DNA of 15,548 bases from CAZOGW01 sp964579415 (GTDB lineage: Bacteria; Actinomycetota; Acidimicrobiia; Spongiisociales; UBA5794): contig CAZOGW010000072.1 in NCBI GenBank assembly GCA_964579415.1, positions 1-15,548 of the forward strand, read 5' to 3'. The notes beneath the pieces were generated by a model that did no database searches, had not been told where the DNA came from, and saw only the letters and a program-made list of their open reading frames with translations. Within the stretch, counting starts at the first letter, position 1; each line of letters starts with the position of its first letter. Both the position numbers and the translations under genes were made by a program. Shown here one piece after another: positions 13,312 through 15,548 of the stretch.

Positions 13312-14535
13312 ATGGCGGACACGGAGCGCAACCCCGTCAAGGTGCTGGCCACCGCCCTGCTGGTGGGCGTGACAGTGGTGTTCTTCGTCACCCTCTCGCT
13401 CGAGGACAGCTATCCGTGGTTGGTGTGGGTGCGGGTCACCGCCGAGGCATCGATGATCGGCGCCCTCGCCGACTGGTTCGCCGTTGTGGCGCTGTTCCGC
13501 CACCCGATGGGGATCCCCATCCCACACACCGCGATCATCCCCAAGCGGAAGGACCAGATCGGCCGCTCCCTGGGGACGTTCGTGCAGACCGCCTTCCTCA
13601 GCCCGGAGAACGTGCTGGAGCGGATCCGGTCCGCCGGGCTGGCCGCCCGTGCCGGGGAATGGCTGCAGGAGCCGGCCAACGTCGACCAGGTCGCCCATCA
13701 GGTGACCGAGGGCCTGGCCGCGGTAGTCGCCAGCCTCGACGACGCCCAGCTCTCCGAGACGGTGCGCGACACGGTCACCGAGCGGCTCGCCTCACTCCAA
13801 CTCGCCCCCCTGGCGGCACGGGCCCTCGACCTGGCAACGGCCGACGGGCGGCACCAGGACCTGGTGGACGCCTTCCTCCCCGAGCTGGACCAGGCGCTGG
13901 AGGCGAACCGGGAGTCGCTGCTCAGGTCGGTGATCGAATCGTCGCCGTGGTGGGTGCCCCGCGGCGTCGACGAGGCGGTGCTGGATCGGGCGCTGGTCGT
14001 GGCGCACCGCTTCATCAAGGACGTCGCTCATGACCGCGACCATCCCCTGCGCCATCAGATCGACGGCCTCGTCACCGAATTCGGCGAGCGGCTGCGCACC
14101 GACCCCGAACTCGTCGCCCGGGGCGAGGACCTGAAGCGTGACCTCATCGGCCACGAAGCCGTCCAGGAATACCTCGCCGGGCTGTGGGACGAAGCCAAGC
14201 AGGGGATCCTGGCCCAGGCCGAGGACCCGGGCAGCCCGCTACGCACCCGCATCGCCTCCTCGGTGGCGTCGTTCGGATCCTCGCTGCGTACCGATCCGGT
14301 GCTGCGCGAGCGCGTCGAGCTGTGGCTGGAGCGCATCTTCGGGGAACTGGCGGAGCGCTTCCAGGGTGAGATCCAGAGCCTGGTCGCCACCACGGTGGAC
14401 CGCTGGGACGCCACCGAGACCAGCGACCGCCTCGAGGGCCTCCTGGGCAGGGACCTCCAGTTCATCCGAATAAACGGCACCGTCGTCGGAGGCCTCGCCG
14501 GTCTGTTGATCTACGCGGTGTCGAGGATGATCTGA
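13312..14535 (+). CDS. DUF445 family membrane protein
   Basis: Member of the DUF445 (YjiN-type) membrane protein family, 407 residues, function unknown. Residues about 9-29 form a first membrane segment (VLATALLVGVTVVFFVTL). The conserved family block follows: AEASMIGALADWFAVVALFR, HPMGIPIPHTAIIPKRKDQI and GRSLGTFVQ. A long, mostly helical soluble region (about 95-380) of repeated DUF445 elements comes next (L-x-TDP-x-L and LRTDPVLRERVELW). A final hydrophobic segment, INGTVVGGLAGLLIYAVSRM, ends the protein. Length is typical. It follows the Nfu-like gene closely; its ribosome-binding site lies in a possible hairpin. No terminator with a U-tract follows; a repeat array starts 8 nt past the stop. 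Confidence 0.9.
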   Translation: MADTERNPVKVLATALLVGVTVVFFVTLSLEDSYPWLVWVRVTAEASMIGALADWFAVVALFRHPMGIPIPHTAIIPKRKDQIGRSLGTFVQTAFLSPENVLERIRSAGLAARAGEWLQEPANVDQVAHQVTEGLAAVVASLDDAQLSETVRDTVTERLASLQLAPLAARALDLATADGRHQDLVDAFLPELDQALEANRESLLRSVIESSPWWVPRGVDEAVLDRALVVAHRFIKDVAHDRDHPLRHQIDGLVTEFGERLRTDPELVARGEDLKRDLIGHEAVQEYLAGLWDEAKQGILAQAEDPGSPLRTRIASSVASFGSSLRTDPVLRERVELWLERIFGELAERFQGEIQSLVATTVDRWDATETSDRLEGLLGRDLQFIRINGTVVGGLAGLLIYAVSRMI

Positions 14536-14542
14536 ATCATCA

Positions 14543-14570
14543 CGTACTACGTACTACGTACTATGTATGT
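14543..14570. repeat. GTAC heptad array E between convergent genes
   Basis: Three perfect CGTACTA units followed by one degenerate unit, TGTATGT. The array fills the gap between the DUF445 stop and the stop of the opposing membrane-anchored gene, whose TAA begins at the last repeat base. It belongs to the same heptad family as the other arrays, with C at the variable position. Confidence 0.82.
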
Positions 14571-15451
14571 TATGAATCAACTTGCACGACCATCGGCCAG
14601 GAAGGGCCGGTGCCGTCGCCGGCTTCGACCGTGACGCGCCAGGCTTCGCCCTCATGGGAGCCGCCGAGGAACGAGACACGGTCGTAGCCGAGTGCGGTGA
14701 GGCGGGCGGCGACCTCTGCGGTGACCTCGTCGGGGATCTCCTCGTCGCCGGCGGCGGGGAAGGCATCGGCCACCGGCGTGGGATCAACCGGGGTCGGCAG
14801 GTCGGTGACGGCCAGCGAACCGTCGGCGGCGAGAGCCAGGGGCACCGTGACGGCGCGGACCGGGCTCCTCTGCAGCGGTGATTCGGCGTCGGGACGGGCG
14901 ATGGTGCGGAACATCACCGTCACCTGGTACCCGCCCCTGTCGCCGACCTCTACGGCTGCGGCCCGGGACCACTCCACCCAGGCGTAGGCACCCGCCGGCG
15001 CCCCATCGTCGGCGGCGTAGCCGTCGACGGTGAAGTGATCGGCCACGACCACCTCGGCATGGGCGGCAACGAGTCGCATCTCGTGCTCGGGCATCACCGC
15101 CATCAGGTCGGCCTCGGTGTACAGGACCCCGGAGCCACGCTCCCCTGCCGCCGCTGCCGGCTCCGGCAGCGGGCCGGGCGGTTCGGCGAGGGTGCCCGGA
15201 GGTGCCAAGGTACCCGCAGGGGTGGCAGCCGGATCGGGAAGGGCGGCGACGGTTGCCGGGCTCGCCGGCACCTCGACCGTCACGCCGGGTGGGCGGCGGA
15301 ACCACACGAAAGCCACCAGCGCCGCCAGGACCCCGACCACCGCCGTGGCGACGACGATGTTGCGCCGGCGCGGATCGTCCCGCATCTCCTCGGCCAGCAT
15401 CGCCCACGGGATCTGCTCCGTCTCCTCCCGTTCGACGTCCTGGCGGTCCAT
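14570..15451 (-). CDS. Single-pass membrane-anchored protein, possibly TcpC/VirB8-like
   Basis: Protein of 293 residues that I cannot name with certainty. A charged cytoplasmic N-terminus (1-30, including AMLAEEMRDDPRRR) leads to one membrane helix (31-51, NIVVATAVVGVLAALVAFVW). A proline/alanine-rich linker (about 58-105) follows, then an extracytoplasmic alpha/beta domain (110-293). The run of strands YQVTVMFRTI, VRAVTVPLALAADGSLAVTD and LPTPVDPTPV, then a second strand-rich part ending WPMVVQVDS, resembles the NTF2-like layout of TcpC conjugation proteins (PF12642). No conjugation genes are in the window, so this is tentative. There is no ribosome-binding site; a -10/-35 pair just upstream implies a leaderless mRNA. 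Repeat arrays lie on both sides. Confidence 0.6.
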   Translation of the reverse strand: MDRQDVEREETEQIPWAMLAEEMRDDPRRRNIVVATAVVGVLAALVAFVWFRRPPGVTVEVPASPATVAALPDPAATPAGTLAPPGTLAEPPGPLPEPAAAAGERGSGVLYTEADLMAVMPEHEMRLVAAHAEVVVADHFTVDGYAADDGAPAGAYAWVEWSRAAAVEVGDRGGYQVTVMFRTIARPDAESPLQRSPVRAVTVPLALAADGSLAVTDLPTPVDPTPVADAFPAAGDEEIPDEVTAEVAARLTALGYDRVSFLGGSHEGEAWRVTVEAGDGTGPSWPMVVQVDS

Positions 15452-15457
15452 AGGCGC

Positions 15458-15486
15458 AAGGTAGCGGAGGTTGTGTAGTACTGCAA
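15458..15486 (-). promoter_or_regulatory. Candidate leaderless promoter of the membrane-anchored gene
   Basis: On the minus strand TTGCAG (15481-15486), a 17-bp spacer and TACCTT (15458-15463) make a good -35/-10 pair. Only 6 nt lie between the -10 and the ATG, so transcription would start at or next to the A of the start codon. This agrees with the missing ribosome-binding site and with the frequent leaderless mRNAs of actinobacteria. Confidence 0.55.
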
Positions 15487-15501
15487 TAGCTAGGTAACGC
15501 G

Positions 15502-15533
15502 AAGTACTAGGTACTAGGTACTAGGTACTAGGT
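15502..15533. repeat. GTAC heptad array F (4.5 units)
   Basis: One AAGTACT, three AGGTACT and a partial AGGT unit, the same words as in array A. A degenerate stretch (15475-15500, with TAGTACT and CTAGGTAA) leads into it and overlaps the candidate promoter. The last 15 bases of the window show nothing recognisable. Confidence 0.88.
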
Positions 15534-15548
15534 GAGAAGAGCGGCGTC

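Noticed and set aside
14526..14541. GATGAT-CTGA-ATCATC hairpin at the DUF445 stop as terminator
   Set aside because: The stem is only 6 bp and AT-rich, overlaps the stop codon and has no U-tract; it is too weak to call.

Overview
The window is high-GC actinobacterial chromosome, probably from an uncultured Acidimicrobiia-like lineage. The class assignment is an inference from protein style, GTG/TTG starts and very high GC; I could not search a database. Coding density is high, genes are tightly packed, and many starts overlap the preceding stop by 4 nt.

Region by region: (1) 1-327 is non-coding. Two arrays of a 7-bp GTAC-core repeat, in opposite orientations, flank an unannotated 180-bp segment, followed by a hairpin downstream of rplQ. 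(2) 328-3203, minus strand, is the alpha ribosomal operon rpmJ-rpsM-rpsK-rpsD-rpoA-rplQ. It starts at rpmJ; infA, usually just upstream, is absent. (3) 3204-3597 is a divergent intergenic region with a candidate operon promoter, a GC hairpin and two more repeat arrays that are inverted relative to each other. (4) 3598-7227, plus strand, is a coupled four-gene operon: a Fes-like esterase, a RimK/glutathione-synthetase-like ATP-grasp ligase, a COG4947-like esterase and a hemerythrin HHE protein. Its function is not known to me, and it is the best candidate for an undescribed pathway. (5) 7279-8654 is an accessory patch of lower GC: a PIN-domain toxin-like gene without a visible antitoxin (minus), then a plus-strand run of two tiny ORFs and a phage-type Dam adenine methyltransferase, joined by 4-nt overlaps. 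The first tiny ORF looks like a fragment of a restriction nuclease. (6) 8693-12990, minus strand, is a hydantoinase/5-oxoprolinase pair (hyuA, hyuB) with a complete vapBC toxin-antitoxin cassette between the two subunit genes. (7) 13026-14535, plus strand, holds a stand-alone Nfu N-terminal-domain protein and a DUF445 membrane protein. (8) 14570-15451, minus strand, encodes a single-pass membrane-anchored protein, possibly TcpC/VirB8-like, apparently read from a leaderless promoter and bracketed by two further repeat arrays.

The recurring theme is six intergenic arrays of one degenerate 7-bp repeat family, none inside a gene. They mark the boundaries between functional blocks: the r-protein operon end, the divergent promoter region, the convergent gene ends near 14.55 kb and the right edge of the window.
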